From an uncultured Gammaproteobacteria bacterium (GTDB lineage: Bacteria > Pseudomonadota > Gammaproteobacteria > Arenicellales > JAANXG01), in NCBI GenBank assembly GCA_947258975.1, contig CAMYKK010000018.1, positions 1 to 43,792 of the forward strand: a stretch of 43,792 nucleotides of DNA, written 5' to 3'. Both the position numbers and the translations under genes were made by a program. Every line of letters starts with the position of its first letter. The stretch's first letter is position 1. Shown piece after piece: positions 17,559 to 26,845 of the stretch. Under the pieces are notes generated by a model that had not been told where the DNA came from, ran no database searches, and worked only from the letters and a program-made list of their open reading frames with translations.

Positions 17559-17831
17559 TCAAGCAGACTGGGAGAAGGTCTTGAGCCGGGCGTTGAGCCG
17601 GCGTTTCAAACGCGCGGCACGGTTGCGGTGATGCAGATGTTTGGCGGCCGCGCGGTCGACCAGTGATGTGGCGTCCTGGTAGGCGGTGCGTGCCGCTTCC
17701 ACGTCGCTGCCGCCCAGCGCCTTGAGAAACCTCTTAACCGAGGTCCTCATCGCCGAGCGCTGCTTCGAGTTGAGCAATCGCTGCCGCAGGTTTTGCCGGG
17801 TGCGCTTGCGCGCCTGTGCGGAATTCGCCAC
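17559..17831 (-). CDS. rpsT: Ribosomal protein S20
   Basis: The 90-residue basic protein starts MANSAQARKRTRQNLRQRLL and has HLHHRNRAARLKRRLNARLK, the S20 signature; S20 binds 16S rRNA in the 30S body. ATG start. It is read opposite to proB and murJ, as in many gammaproteobacteria. Confidence 0.96.
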   Translation of the reverse strand: MANSAQARKRTRQNLRQRLLNSKQRSAMRTSVKRFLKALGGSDVEAARTAYQDATSLVDRAAAKHLHHRNRAARLKRRLNARLKTFSQSA

Positions 17832-18101
17832 TTGTCGTAGTCTCTTTCAAAAGTGGCGCGAACTATCCTGATTTTGTGGGGTGTTGTCAAGGTGTCGTCG
17901 TCGCGCACCCGGCCCCGATTGATGGTATCCCCCGGTAGCGACCCGCAACGTAACTGCTATGAAATGACGACATGGGTACGCGGTGTTGCTTGACAAGATC
18001 CGGGGCGGGCGCAGCGCGCGGGGGATGCCAGGCGCCGGTTGGCGCTGGCCCGTGTTTCTCTCTATAGTCGCGGCATTTGGCCGGGAATTAACCACCAACG
18101 C
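17832..18101. other. Divergent intergenic region rpsT/murJ
   Basis: About 270 bases holding the promoters of rpsT (leftward) and murJ (rightward). I see no RNA gene. An in-frame open extension of murJ back to 18039 shows no conserved protein sequence. Confidence 0.4.
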
Positions 18102-19652
18102 ATGTCGCGCAAGCTGCTCAAATCCGCCGGTGTCGTCGGCGGAATGACATTATTATCCCGTATCACCGGATTGGTGCGGGATGTGGTATTCGCTTATATC
18201 ATGGGCAGCGGCCTGGTTGCCGATGCGTTTTTTGTCGCCTTCCGCATCCCCAATTTCTTCCGGCGTATTTTTGGCGAGGGCGCATTTTCCCAGGCGTTCG
18301 TGCCGGTATTTGCCGAATACCGGGAAAAGCATTCCGCAGCCGAGGCGCGCGCGTTCACCAATCACATAGCGGGGCGTCTGGGACTGATCCTGTTGGTGCT
18401 CACGGTAGTAGGCATTGTCGCCGCGCCGGGGGTGGTGGTCATGATCGCCCCCGGATTTATCGATAATCCGGCACAGTTCGCGCTCACCGTAGACTCGCTG
18501 CGCATCACCTTTCCGTATCTGTTGTTTGTGTCGCTGGTGGCGATGTCGGCGGGGATATTGAATACGTGCGGATATTTTGCGGCGCCCGCCGCCACCCCGG
18601 TGTTGCTCAATCTTTGCCTGATCGCCGCCGCGTTGTGGATCGTTCCCGGTGTGGGTAATGCGGCCATCGGTCTGTCGCTCGGGGTGCTGATCGCCGGGGT
18701 GATGCAATTGGTTTTCCAGGTGCCGTTTCTGCGGCGGGTGGGATATCTCCCGTTTCCGCAAGTCCGCCCGCGCAACGAGGGGGTGAGCCGGGTGTTCCGG
18801 CTGATGTTGCCGGCGATCTTCAGCGTGTCGGTGGCGCAGATCAATTTGTTGGTGAATACCCTGTTGGCGTCGTTACTTGTCACCGGCAGCATCTCGTGGT
18901 TGTATTACTCCGATCGCGTGATGGAGTTTCCCCTGGGGGTGTTTGGTATTGCCCTCGCCACGGTGATTCTGCCGAGTCTCTCCCGGCTGCACGCGCGGGG
19001 CGAGCCCCAGGCGTTCTCGCAGCTCATGGACTGGTCTTTGCGGTGGGTGTTCTTGATCGGTGTGCCCGCGAGCGTCGGGTTGATCACCCTGGCCGGGCCG
19101 ATGGTGACGACGTTGTTTCAATACGGTGCGACCACGTCGGACGATGTGCGCATGATGTCCCAGAGCCTGATCGCGTTTGCCGTGGGCTTGCTGGGATTCG
19201 TGCTGGTCAAGGTGTTGGCGCCCGGGTTCTTCGCGCGGCAGGACACCAAGACGCCGATGCGGGTGGCGGTCGTGGCCATGGCCACGAATATCGTGTTGAG
19301 TCTGCTGTTGATCAAACCTATGGCGCACGTCGGTCTCGCGCTGGCGATATCGTTGGCCGCGTGGATCAACGCCGGGCTGTTGTATCGGTTGCTGCGCAAG
19401 CAGGGTATCCACGCACCGCGGGCGGGTTGGTTTGCCTATTTTACGCGCGTGGCGGCGGCGGGTGTGGTGATGGGCGGCGTCTTGTGGTGGGGCGCGGGTG
19501 ATCTGGACTCCTGGATCCACACGGATCTGGCCGATCGGGTCGTACGCCTGGGTGGTTGGGTGGCGGCCGGAGCGCTGGTGTATTTTAGTGTAATATTTGC
19601 CCTTGGTATTAGACCGAAACAGTTGCTATTGAGCAGGACCGGGATCGAGTAG
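18102..19652 (+). CDS. murJ: Lipid II flippase MurJ
   Basis: A polytopic inner-membrane protein of 516 residues that flips lipid II for peptidoglycan synthesis. The start MSRKLLKSAGVVGGMTLLSR and the following GLVRDVVFAYIMGSG, FFRRIFGEGAFSQAFVP and YYSDRVMEFPLGVFGIALATVILPSLSR are classic MurJ/MviN segments, with about 14 hydrophobic helices overall. ATG at 18102 is used because the family starts there. The charged residues in helix 1-2 (R, D) needed for function are present. It is the first gene of a rightward series leading to ribF and ileS. Confidence 0.95.
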   Translation: MSRKLLKSAGVVGGMTLLSRITGLVRDVVFAYIMGSGLVADAFFVAFRIPNFFRRIFGEGAFSQAFVPVFAEYREKHSAAEARAFTNHIAGRLGLILLVLTVVGIVAAPGVVVMIAPGFIDNPAQFALTVDSLRITFPYLLFVSLVAMSAGILNTCGYFAAPAATPVLLNLCLIAAALWIVPGVGNAAIGLSLGVLIAGVMQLVFQVPFLRRVGYLPFPQVRPRNEGVSRVFRLMLPAIFSVSVAQINLLVNTLLASLLVTGSISWLYYSDRVMEFPLGVFGIALATVILPSLSRLHARGEPQAFSQLMDWSLRWVFLIGVPASVGLITLAGPMVTTLFQYGATTSDDVRMMSQSLIAFAVGLLGFVLVKVLAPGFFARQDTKTPMRVAVVAMATNIVLSLLLIKPMAHVGLALAISLAAWINAGLLYRLLRKQGIHAPRAGWFAYFTRVAAAGVVMGGVLWWGAGDLDSWIHTDLADRVVRLGGWVAAGALVYFSVIFALGIRPKQLLLSRTGIE

Positions 19653-19657
19653 GCATC

Positions 19658-20071
19658 GTGGCCGTCAACGCCCCACAAATCACCCAGATCGGCTCCCTCG
19701 AGGAACCGCGCATCGTTACCTTGGATGAGGCCAACGAATTGTTCCCATTGGTGCGCCGGATCACGCACGATGCGCATAAAAAGCTGGAACCCATCAAGCG
19801 CCGGTTGGAGAATATGCTGGCGACGGATCCCCGCATGGTGGCGGTGGAAAAGGAATACGAGACGGTGGTCAAGTGCTGGGTGAGGAAAATGGAACGGCTG
19901 GGCCTGGTGGTACAGGGTCTATGGCTGGTGGACTTCGATACCGGCGACGGATATCTGTGTTGGAAATACCCGGAACTCAGGATCGGTTATTTTCATGACT
20001 ACACCTCCGGATTCTCCGGCCGGCGTCCGCTCAGCGAGATAATCGAGGAACTGGATCCGGACTGGGCGTAA
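19658..20071 (+). CDS. DUF2203-family protein
   Basis: 137 residues with the family pattern: EEPRIVTLDEANELFPLVRR near the start, a long helical middle (about 45-85), and GLWLVDFDTGDGYLCWKYPE followed by IGYFHDYTSGFSGRRPL at the end. The function of DUF2203 proteins is unknown. GTG start 5 bases after the murJ stop, so it is probably translated from the same mRNA. Confidence 0.8.
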   Translation: MAVNAPQITQIGSLEEPRIVTLDEANELFPLVRRITHDAHKKLEPIKRRLENMLATDPRMVAVEKEYETVVKCWVRKMERLGLVVQGLWLVDFDTGDGYLCWKYPELRIGYFHDYTSGFSGRRPLSEIIEELDPDWA

Positions 20072-20209
20072 TCGTTGCGCATCGTCCTGCCGGGGACAAT
20101 GGGCAGGACCCGGGCGGCGGGTACGACGCGCGATCGTAAATCCGCAGTCTTGAATTAATGTGATGCCTTAATGGGCGGCACCATGAGTGCTGCTCGGACA
20201 CTATGAGTC

Positions 20210-21154
20210 ATGGAACTTATTCGCGGCTTACAAAACCTGGAACCGCGCCATCGCGGCTGTGTCGCGACGATCGGTAATTTCGACGGCGTGCATCGCGGCC
20301 ATCAGGCGGTGATCCGTCAGCTGCAGCGGCAGCAGGCGGTCCTCAACATCCCGTCGACGGTGATCGTGTTCGAGCCGCAACCGCTGGAGTATTTTGCGGT
20401 GCCGAATTTGCCGCCGCGCTTGACGACATTCCGTGAAAAGTACGATTTATTGGCGGCTTATGGGGTGGATCGCGTTTTGTGTGTGCGGTTTGGGCGGGCA
20501 TTGGCGGAAATGTCCGCCGATGACTTTGTGCGCGCCGTGCTGGTGGACGGCTTGGGCGTCCGTTATCTGGTAGTGGGTGATGATTTTCGTTTCGGCAGGG
20601 GGCGGGCCGGAGATTTCGCGGCGTTGCAGGCTGCCGGCGAGGGATATGGATTTCGTGTCGATCGCACCGCAACCCTGGAGTTGGACGGCGAGCGGGTCAG
20701 CAGCACCAATGTGCGCGCCGCGTTGCAGGTGGGCGAGCTGGACGCGGCCGCGCGGTTGCTGGGGCGTCCTTATGAAATATTCGGCAAGGTGGCCCACGGT
20801 GACAAGCGCGGACGGGACTGGGGATTCCCCACCGCCAATATCCATCTCAATCGCCGCAGGTCCCCGCTCACCGGAGTGTATGCGGTGACGGTGCGCGGCA
20901 TCGACCACGCGCCGCTCACCGGCGTCGCCAATCTCGGCAACCGGCCTACGGTGGGCGGCACGCGCACGCTATTGGAAGTACACTTGTTCGACTTCGACCG
21001 GGAAATCTATGGCCACTGGGTGGCGGTGCGGTTCCAGTACAAACTGCGCGATGAACAACGGTTCGCGAGTTTCGACGAGCTCAAGGTGCAAATCGAACGG
21101 GACGTACACCGCGCGCGCGGTTATTTCCGGTCCCACATGGCGCAATGTTCATGA
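20210..21154 (+). CDS. ribF: Bifunctional riboflavin kinase / FAD synthetase
   Basis: Converts riboflavin to FMN and FAD. The N-terminal nucleotidyl-transferase domain has ATIGNFDGVHRGHQAVI (about 20-36), DDFRFGRGR and VSSTNVRAALQVGE; the C-terminal kinase domain has GRDWGFPTANI (about 203-213), GVYAV and the NLGNRPTVGG loop. Length 314 is normal. It is followed by ileS after about 70 bases, the usual ribF-ileS-lspA order. Confidence 0.95.
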   Translation: MELIRGLQNLEPRHRGCVATIGNFDGVHRGHQAVIRQLQRQQAVLNIPSTVIVFEPQPLEYFAVPNLPPRLTTFREKYDLLAAYGVDRVLCVRFGRALAEMSADDFVRAVLVDGLGVRYLVVGDDFRFGRGRAGDFAALQAAGEGYGFRVDRTATLELDGERVSSTNVRAALQVGELDAAARLLGRPYEIFGKVAHGDKRGRDWGFPTANIHLNRRRSPLTGVYAVTVRGIDHAPLTGVANLGNRPTVGGTRTLLEVHLFDFDREIYGHWVAVRFQYKLRDEQRFASFDELKVQIERDVHRARGYFRSHMAQCS

Positions 21155-21221
21155 TCGTTTGATACGATTTATTTCCATTGAACCGTCTGATTTTTTATAG
21201 GTATGAAATGGTGTTCCGTTG

Positions 21222-24047
21222 ATGGACTATAAGCATACGATCAATTTACCCGCTACCAAGTTTCCCATGAGGGCGAATCTCGCCCAGCGGGAGCCGAATA
21301 TCCTCGCGGCATGGGAAAAGATCGATCTTTACCGGTGCCTGCGCCAGGCCGGCGCCGGCAAGCCGAAGTTCGTGCTCCACGACGGCCCCCCCTATGCCAA
21401 CGGTGACATCCATATTGGCCACGCGGTCAACAAGGTACTCAAGGACATCATCGTAAAATCGCGGACCTTGAGCGGCTTCGACGCACCCTATGTGCCGGGT
21501 TGGGACTGCCACGGCTTGCCGATCGAGATGGAGGTCGAGAAGAAGGTCGGCAAGGCCGGAGCCAAGATCGACAAGCAGGCGTTTCGCAAGGCGTGCCGCG
21601 CGTACGCGGAGCGGCAGATCGACAACCAGCGCAAAGATTTTGTCCGCCTTGGCGTGGTCGGCGATTGGCAGCGTCCCTATCTGACCATGGACCCGGCGAC
21701 CGAGGCCAACACCGTACGCGCCCTGGCGAAGATCATCGCCGGTGGTCACATCTACCAGGGGTTGATGCCCGTATACTGGTGTACGCATTGCGGTTCGGCA
21801 CTCGCCGAGGCGGAGGTCGAGTACTTCGACCGTACCTCACCGGCCATCGATGTACGGTTTCCGGTGGTGGACGAGACCGAGTTTCTCAGCCGCATGGACG
21901 CCGCGCCCGGCGGTGCCGGCGCCGGACCGGTCAGCGTGGTGATCTGGACCACCACCCCGTGGACCCTGCCCGCCAATCGGGCGGTGGCGGTGCACGCCGG
22001 GTTCGACTACGTGCTGGTGCGTTTCGACCGTGGTGACGGCCGGCCGGAACGCCTGCTGCTCGCCGAGGCGCTGGCGTCCGCATCGGTGCAGCGCTTTGGC
22101 GTGGAGTCGTATGACATCGTTGCCCGTTGCCGGGGGGATGCCCTGGAACACGCCACCGTGCGTCATCCATTCTATGCCCGTGAGGTGCCCATCATTCTGG
22201 GTGATCACGTGACTACCGAGTCCGGCACCGGCGCCGTACACACCGCGCCGGGCCACGGTCAGGAAGATTTCGTCGTCGGACAACAGTACGGGCTGCCGGT
22301 TGACAATCCGGTGGGACCGGACGGCAAGTTCCTTCCGGATACGCCGTTATTCGCCGGAGAGTTCGTGTTCAAGGCCAATGACCATGTGGTCGAGGTGTTG
22401 CGCGAGCAGGGGGCGCTGCTGCACGTCGAGCCCTTTGCACACAGTTACCCCAACTGCTGGCGGCACAAAGAGCCGATTGTGTTCCGCTCCACCGCGCAGT
22501 GGTTCATCAGCATGGACAAAAAGAAGTTGCGTGCGGGGGTGCTGGCAGAAATAGAAAAGGTGCATTGGCATCCGGATTGGGGGCAGGCGCGTATCGCGGG
22601 CATGGTGGAAAACCGCCCCGACTGGTGCATCTCGCGGCAGCGGACCTGGGGTACGCCGATCACCCTGTATCTCGACCGCCGCAGCGGCGAGCTGCATCCG
22701 CACACCCAGCAGATCCTAGAGGAAGTGGCGCTGCGCATAGAACGTAAGGGCATTGACGCCTGGTTCGACATGGACGACGCAGACCTGTTGGGATCGGACG
22801 CGAGCAATTACGACAAGCTCAGCGACATCTTGGATGTCTGGTTCGATTCGGGCGTCACCCACGACACGATCTTGACCCGGCGGCGCGACCTCTCCGCGCC
22901 CGCGGACCTGTATTTGGAAGGTTCGGACCAGCACCGTGGCTGGTTTCAGTCCAGCATCATGACCGCGGTCGCCATGACCGGCAAGGCGCCGTACAAGGGG
23001 GTGTTGACCCATGGGTTTACGGTGGACGCCGAGGGCAAGAAGATGTCGAAGTCGCGCGGCAACGTCATCGCTCCGCAGAAAGTGATCAAGACCTTGGGCG
23101 CGGACATCCTGCGGCTGTGGGTGGCGGCCACCGACTATCGCGGCGAGATGAGCATCTCCGATGAGATCCTCAAACGCATGGCCGATTCTTACCGCCGCAT
23201 ACGTAACACCGCGCGCTATTTACTGGGCAATTTGGCAGGATTCGACAGCGGGAAGGCGGTGGCCCCCGAGCAGATGTTGGTGTTGGATCAATGGGCGCTG
23301 CATCAGGCCCGCGGCCTGCAGCGACAGATTGTGCGCGCGTATGACGATTACAACTTTCATTTGATCTATCAAAAGCTGCATCAATTCTGCGTGGTGGAGA
23401 TGGGCGGATTTTATCTGGATGTGCTCAAGGATCGCCTGTATACCTTGCCCGCCGACAGCATCCCGCGGCGTTCGGCGCAAACCACGATGTATCACATCCT
23501 CGAGGCGTTGGTACGCTGGCTGGCGCCGATTCTGACCTTCACCGCCGAGGAGATCTGGCAGCACATGCCCGGAGAGCGTGCGGCCTCAGTGTTGCTGACG
23601 TCGTGGTATGAGGACTGGCCGCAGATCGAGTTGAATCAAGGCGAGATGGGCGAGCAATACTGGGACGACGTGATTCGCGTGCGGCAGGAAGTCAGCCGCG
23701 AACTGGAGGCGTTGCGCGTGGCGGGTGATATCGGCTCGAGCCTCGACGCCGACGTGACCGTCTATTGCAACGACGGTGACTATCAAGCGCTGCGTAAGCT
23801 CGAAGACGAATTGCGCTTCATCTTTATTACCTCCTCGGCCAGCGTGCAACCCGGGGTGACCGGGGCGGAGCGCGGGGAACAGACCGGCAACGGCGTGCGC
23901 GTCGACGTGCAGCCGTCACCGAACACGAAATGTATACGCTGCTGGCATCGGCGCCCCGATGTCGGCGCGAACCCGGATCACCCGGAACTCTGCGAACGTT
24001 GTGTCGGTAACGTCGAGGGGCCCGGTGAACTGAGAAAGTTCGCCTGA
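21222..24047 (+). CDS. ileS: Isoleucyl-tRNA synthetase
   Basis: Class I synthetase of 941 residues. Visible are the HIGH motif ([12 protein letters not shown], near residue 64), the KMSKS loop ([11 protein letters not shown], near residue 605), the CP1 editing domain with [13 protein letters not shown] and [16 protein letters not shown], and the C-terminal zinc site CIRCW ... CERCV (about 905-928). ATG at 21222 is preferred to the TTG directly before it at 21219. The stop overlaps the lspA start (TGATG). Confidence 0.97.
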   Translation: MDYKHTINLPATKFPMRANLAQREPNILAAWEKIDLYRCLRQAGAGKPKFVLHDGPPYANGDIHIGHAVNKVLKDIIVKSRTLSGFDAPYVPGWDCHGLPIEMEVEKKVGKAGAKIDKQAFRKACRAYAERQIDNQRKDFVRLGVVGDWQRPYLTMDPATEANTVRALAKIIAGGHIYQGLMPVYWCTHCGSALAEAEVEYFDRTSPAIDVRFPVVDETEFLSRMDAAPGGAGAGPVSVVIWTTTPWTLPANRAVAVHAGFDYVLVRFDRGDGRPERLLLAEALASASVQRFGVESYDIVARCRGDALEHATVRHPFYAREVPIILGDHVTTESGTGAVHTAPGHGQEDFVVGQQYGLPVDNPVGPDGKFLPDTPLFAGEFVFKANDHVVEVLREQGALLHVEPFAHSYPNCWRHKEPIVFRSTAQWFISMDKKKLRAGVLAEIEKVHWHPDWGQARIAGMVENRPDWCISRQRTWGTPITLYLDRRSGELHPHTQQILEEVALRIERKGIDAWFDMDDADLLGSDASNYDKLSDILDVWFDSGVTHDTILTRRRDLSAPADLYLEGSDQHRGWFQSSIMTAVAMTGKAPYKGVLTHGFTVDAEGKKMSKSRGNVIAPQKVIKTLGADILRLWVAATDYRGEMSISDEILKRMADSYRRIRNTARYLLGNLAGFDSGKAVAPEQMLVLDQWALHQARGLQRQIVRAYDDYNFHLIYQKLHQFCVVEMGGFYLDVLKDRLYTLPADSIPRRSAQTTMYHILEALVRWLAPILTFTAEEIWQHMPGERAASVLLTSWYEDWPQIELNQGEMGEQYWDDVIRVRQEVSRELEALRVAGDIGSSLDADVTVYCNDGDYQALRKLEDELRFIFITSSASVQPGVTGAERGEQTGNGVRVDVQPSPNTKCIRCWHRRPDVGANPDHPELCERCVGNVEGPGELRKFA

Positions 24048-24526
24048 TGCTTCACTGGCTGTGGTTGTCCGTCGCGGTGATCGCCCTTGACCAGTTGACC
24101 AAATGGTTAGCGGTGAAATTCCTGTTCGGCCAACCACCGGTGGTCATCGTGTCCGGTTTCTTCGATTTGACGCTGGTCTACAACACCGGCGCGGCGTTTG
24201 GATTCCTGCGTGACGCCGGCGGTTGGCAGAACGCGTTTTTTATCGGGGTCGCGGCGATAGTGTCGGTGCTGCTGATCTCCATGTTGCGCCGCCTCAACAC
24301 CCACGAAGTGCAGAGCGCGGTGGCCTTCGCCCTGATCCTGGGCGGTGCCATCGGCAACGTCATTGACCGCGTTCACCGGGGTTATGTCGTCGATTTTATT
24401 CATTGGTTCTACCGGGATTGGCACTGGCCGGCGTTCAACATCGCCGATTCGGCAATCACCATCGGGGCTGTTTTATTGGTCTTGGATGTGTTGGGCATAC
24501 ACTTGCTGCGGGCGAGGACAAGCTAA
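24047..24526 (+). CDS. lspA: Lipoprotein signal peptidase (signal peptidase II)
   Basis: The 159-residue inner-membrane aspartyl protease removes signal peptides of prolipoproteins. Four membrane helices and the conserved blocks DQLTKWLA, LVYNTGAAFGFL, GNVIDRVHRGYVVDFI and WPAFNIADSAITIGA carrying the two catalytic aspartates are present. It overlaps ileS by one base triplet-shift (TGATG) and is directly followed by fkpB. Confidence 0.96.
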   Translation: MLHWLWLSVAVIALDQLTKWLAVKFLFGQPPVVIVSGFFDLTLVYNTGAAFGFLRDAGGWQNAFFIGVAAIVSVLLISMLRRLNTHEVQSAVAFALILGGAIGNVIDRVHRGYVVDFIHWFYRDWHWPAFNIADSAITIGAVLLVLDVLGIHLLRARTS

Positions 24527-24973
24527 TTGAGCACACATCCGGTGGCAGTGGGTTCCAAGGTGTCATTGGAATTCACATTGTCGCTTGCCGACGGTCAGAT
24601 CGTTGAGTCCGCGGATCGTGATGATCCGCTGCAGTTCATGATTGGTGATCAAACCCTTGTGGATGGGCTCGAGCAACGTTTGTTCGGCCTGTTACCGGGC
24701 GTGCGCGCATGCTTCAACATTCCGGCGCAGGAATTCGTATTCGGCGTGCACGATGACGATAAGGTCTTGACCATGGCGCGGAGGGATTTCGCGGACGACA
24801 TGAAGCTCGAAAAAGGCCATATCGTGGCCTTCGATCTGCCCAATGGCGAGGAGGTGTTGGGTACCATCCGTGGGTTGCACGGCCAGGATGTGGAGGTGGA
24901 TTTCAATCACCCCCTCGTGGGGCGGGACTGTATTTTTGAGGTAGAGATCATCGACGTAGTCATCGAGAGGTAG
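24527..24973 (+). CDS. fkpB: FKBP-type peptidyl-prolyl isomerase (SlpA-like)
   Basis: 148 residues of an FKBP with the IF (insert-in-flap) chaperone domain, like E. coli SlpA/FkpB: KVSLEFTLSLADGQIVESA, PLQFMIGDQTLVDGLEQRLFG, then the insert domain and VDFNHPLVGRDCIFEVEIIDV at the end. It helps fold proteins in the cytoplasm. The first codon is TTG, placed immediately after the lspA TAA stop. The order lspA-fkpB-ispH is that of E. coli. Confidence 0.9.
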   Translation: MSTHPVAVGSKVSLEFTLSLADGQIVESADRDDPLQFMIGDQTLVDGLEQRLFGLLPGVRACFNIPAQEFVFGVHDDDKVLTMARRDFADDMKLEKGHIVAFDLPNGEEVLGTIRGLHGQDVEVDFNHPLVGRDCIFEVEIIDVVIER

Positions 24974-24994
24974 AAGGTGTACCGATCTTTATAA

Positions 24995-25093
24995 GTCATC
25001 CCGAGGCGCGGAGTCGCAGTAAAGGATCTTACTCTATCGAAGTCGTCACCCTGGTTTAACACGGTGAGATTCTTCGTTTCACTCAGAATGACA
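24995..25093. repeat. Imperfect palindromic intergenic repeat
   Basis: About 100 bases that begin GTCATCCCGAGG and end CACTCAGAATGAC, i.e. with an imperfect inverted end pair GTCAT...ATGAC. This resembles dispersed intergenic repeats of the ATTCTGAGTGAAACGAAGAAT type that occur in multiple copies in some bacterial genomes. Only one copy lies in this window. Confidence 0.45.
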
Positions 25094-25150
25094 GTTTTAT
25101 GTTCGATAGGTGGGAGTGCAATCAATAAATGTGGGAGTGACATTCTGTCA

Positions 25151-25180
25151 CGATCTTCGCGGCAAAATGCCGCTCCCACA
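25151..25180 (+). repeat. REP-like palindrome, copy 1
   Basis: Sequence with core CGCGGC-AAAAT-GCCGC and CTCCCACA tail, one of four copies in this window of a small palindrome with a conserved TCCCACA end. Confidence 0.7.
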
Positions 25181-25205
25181 GTGAAGGTGTGATGTTGGAG
25201 GGTTT

Positions 25206-25237
25206 TGTGGGAGCGGCTTTTAGCCGCGACGCGATCG
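25206..25237 (-). repeat. REP-like palindrome, copy 2 (inverted)
   Basis: Copy in opposite orientation to copy 1 (TGTGGGAGCGGC ... GCCGCGA), 25 bases away, so copies 1 and 2 form an inverted pair upstream of ispH, a typical REP/BIME layout. Confidence 0.7.
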
Positions 25238-25282
25238 ATCATTCGGCTTTAAACCCGATAGGTTTAACTTTACACTCGTGAT

Positions 25283-26230
25283 ATGCATATCCTGCTTGCC
25301 AATCCGCGTGGTTTTTGTGCCGGAGTAGATCGCGCTATCGATATCGTTGAGCGTGCCCTGGAGATCTATGGCGCACCGATTTACGTGCGCCACGAAGTGG
25401 TTCACAACCGCTTCGTTGTCGATAGCCTGCGCAACAAGGGCGCCGTGTTTGTCGATGAGATTTCCGAAGTCCCGGACGGAGAAATCGTGATCTTCAGCGC
25501 ACACGGCGTGTCGCAGCAGGTCCGCGAGCAAGCGGCGCGACGTGATTTGAAGGTGTTTGACGCGACTTGTCCCCTGGTGACCAAAGTTCATGCGGAGGTG
25601 TCACGGTATCGCGCGCGGGGTATGGAGTGCATCCTTATCGGTCATGCCGGACATCCCGAGGTGGAGGGCACTATGGGTCAGGCGCGGGACGGGATGCACC
25701 TGGTAGAAAATGAGCAAGACGTGGCTCGCATCGAAGTGAGCAATCCGGATCAGCTGACTTATGTCACCCAGACGACGCTGTCCGTGGACGACACCACGAA
25801 GATCGTGAACGCATTGAGGCAGCGGTTCCCGCGCATCCAAGGACCGCGCCGGGATGACATCTGCTACGCCACGCAGAACCGCCAGGACGCAGTCAAGGCG
25901 CTGGCCGCCGAGTCGGATGTGGTGCTGGTGGTCGGTTCCCGGAACAGCTCAAATTCCAACCGGCTGCGGGAGATTGCAGAGCAGAACGGTGTTCCGGCCT
26001 ATCTGATCGACGGCGCCGAAGACATTCAACGCGAATGGCTGCGGGGAAAGGCGCGGGTCGGTGTGACCGCCGGCGCCTCGGCCCCGGAGCTGCTGGTACA
26101 GAATGTCATACACCGTTTGGAGCAGTGGGGCGGCGAGGCGGTGACCTCGGTGCACGGCGCGGCGGAAAATATCTCCTTCTCACTGCCGCCGGAGTTGCGC
26201 GGCGAAGCGCCCGTCGACAAGGCTTCGTGA
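25283..26230 (+). CDS. ispH: 4-hydroxy-3-methylbut-2-enyl diphosphate reductase
   Basis: Last enzyme of the non-mevalonate isoprenoid pathway, a [4Fe-4S] enzyme that makes IPP and DMAPP. It starts [19 protein letters not shown]; cluster ligands are C12, the Cys of [11 protein letters not shown] and the Cys of [26 protein letters not shown] and [11 protein letters not shown] are conserved blocks. Length 315 is normal. It provides precursors for IspB in the same window. Confidence 0.97.
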   Translation: MHILLANPRGFCAGVDRAIDIVERALEIYGAPIYVRHEVVHNRFVVDSLRNKGAVFVDEISEVPDGEIVIFSAHGVSQQVREQAARRDLKVFDATCPLVTKVHAEVSRYRARGMECILIGHAGHPEVEGTMGQARDGMHLVENEQDVARIEVSNPDQLTYVTQTTLSVDDTTKIVNALRQRFPRIQGPRRDDICYATQNRQDAVKALAAESDVVLVVGSRNSSNSNRLREIAEQNGVPAYLIDGAEDIQREWLRGKARVGVTAGASAPELLVQNVIHRLEQWGGEAVTSVHGAAENISFSLPPELRGEAPVDKAS

Positions 26231-26338
26231 TGTCGTGCCGGAAGATGCAATGGGATCGGCCTTAACGTTGTCGCACCCGTTTGGTTATTGAGCAGCGCAG
26301 CGGAGAGTGAAAGTTTAGCCCTGGGACAAGTGTCACGG

Positions 26339-26365
26339 CGATCGCGGCTGAAAGCCGCTCCCACA
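26339..26365 (+). repeat. REP-like palindrome, copy 3
   Basis: Core ATCGCGGCTGAAAGCCGCTC with the CCCACA tail, same family as the copies at 25151, 25206 and 35533. Confidence 0.7.
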
Positions 26366-26398
26366 GGAGAGTGACGCGGGGAGCAGCAATGGGAAATA

Positions 26399-26421
26399 GG
26401 GCCCGCGTCGACAGCGGGCCC
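26399..26421. terminator. Perfect hairpin between convergent ispH and pilE
   Basis: GGGCCCGC-GTCGACA-GCGGGCCC, 8 perfect pairs, 11 bases past the pilE stop on the minus strand. It can end the pilus operon; the following T-rich stretch on that strand (TATTTCCC) is weak. Confidence 0.55.
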
Positions 26422-26431
26422 CATGTTTGCG

Positions 26432-26818
26432 TCAGCGTCTCCAGCAGCCATCCGGTGTTTTCGACCCGGTGCTGCGCAGGGTCATGGTGGTGCAACCGGT
26501 GTCTTTATCCTGCGGGGCGTTGGCCAACGCGTTGAGCGTATAGCCGGTTGCCGAGCCGCTGACGCTGAGATTGTAATACTGATCGGGTGAATTACCGGCG
26601 TGCCCGAGGCTCGTTTCATTGGGCGCGTAGCGGAAGTTCTGGGTGTAGAAACGTTCCTGCAGGTTCGCCAATTCCGTCAGTCCCGTCATGGCATCCGCGC
26701 GGCGGGTGCGGCGTACCTGATCAAAGTATGTCGGCAGCGCGAAGCTGACCAGGATCGACAGCACTATCAGCACGACCATCAGCTCGATCAGGGTGATACC
26801 GCGGGATTGCGTTTTCAT
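26432..26818 (-). CDS. pilE: Type IV pilin-like protein PilE (minor pilin)
   Basis: A 128-residue type IV pilin-like protein. The short leader ends in SRG, followed by ITLIELMVVLIVLSILVSFALP with the conserved Glu5 after the cleavage site; PilD would cleave after Gly and methylate the next residue (Ile here instead of the usual Phe). The C-terminal part has a Cys pair (GCTTMTLRS ... DGCWRR) forming the D-region disulphide. The 128-residue length is that of minor pilins PilE. The start ATG at 26818 gives a 7-residue leader; the six residues upstream in frame are unlikely to be used. Last gene of the operon. Confidence 0.88.
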   Translation of the reverse strand: MKTQSRGITLIELMVVLIVLSILVSFALPTYFDQVRRTRRADAMTGLTELANLQERFYTQNFRYAPNETSLGHAGNSPDQYYNLSVSGSATGYTLNALANAPQDKDTGCTTMTLRSTGSKTPDGCWRR

Positions 26819-26845
26819 CGGCATTGCCCCCACCAAGGTCTATGA

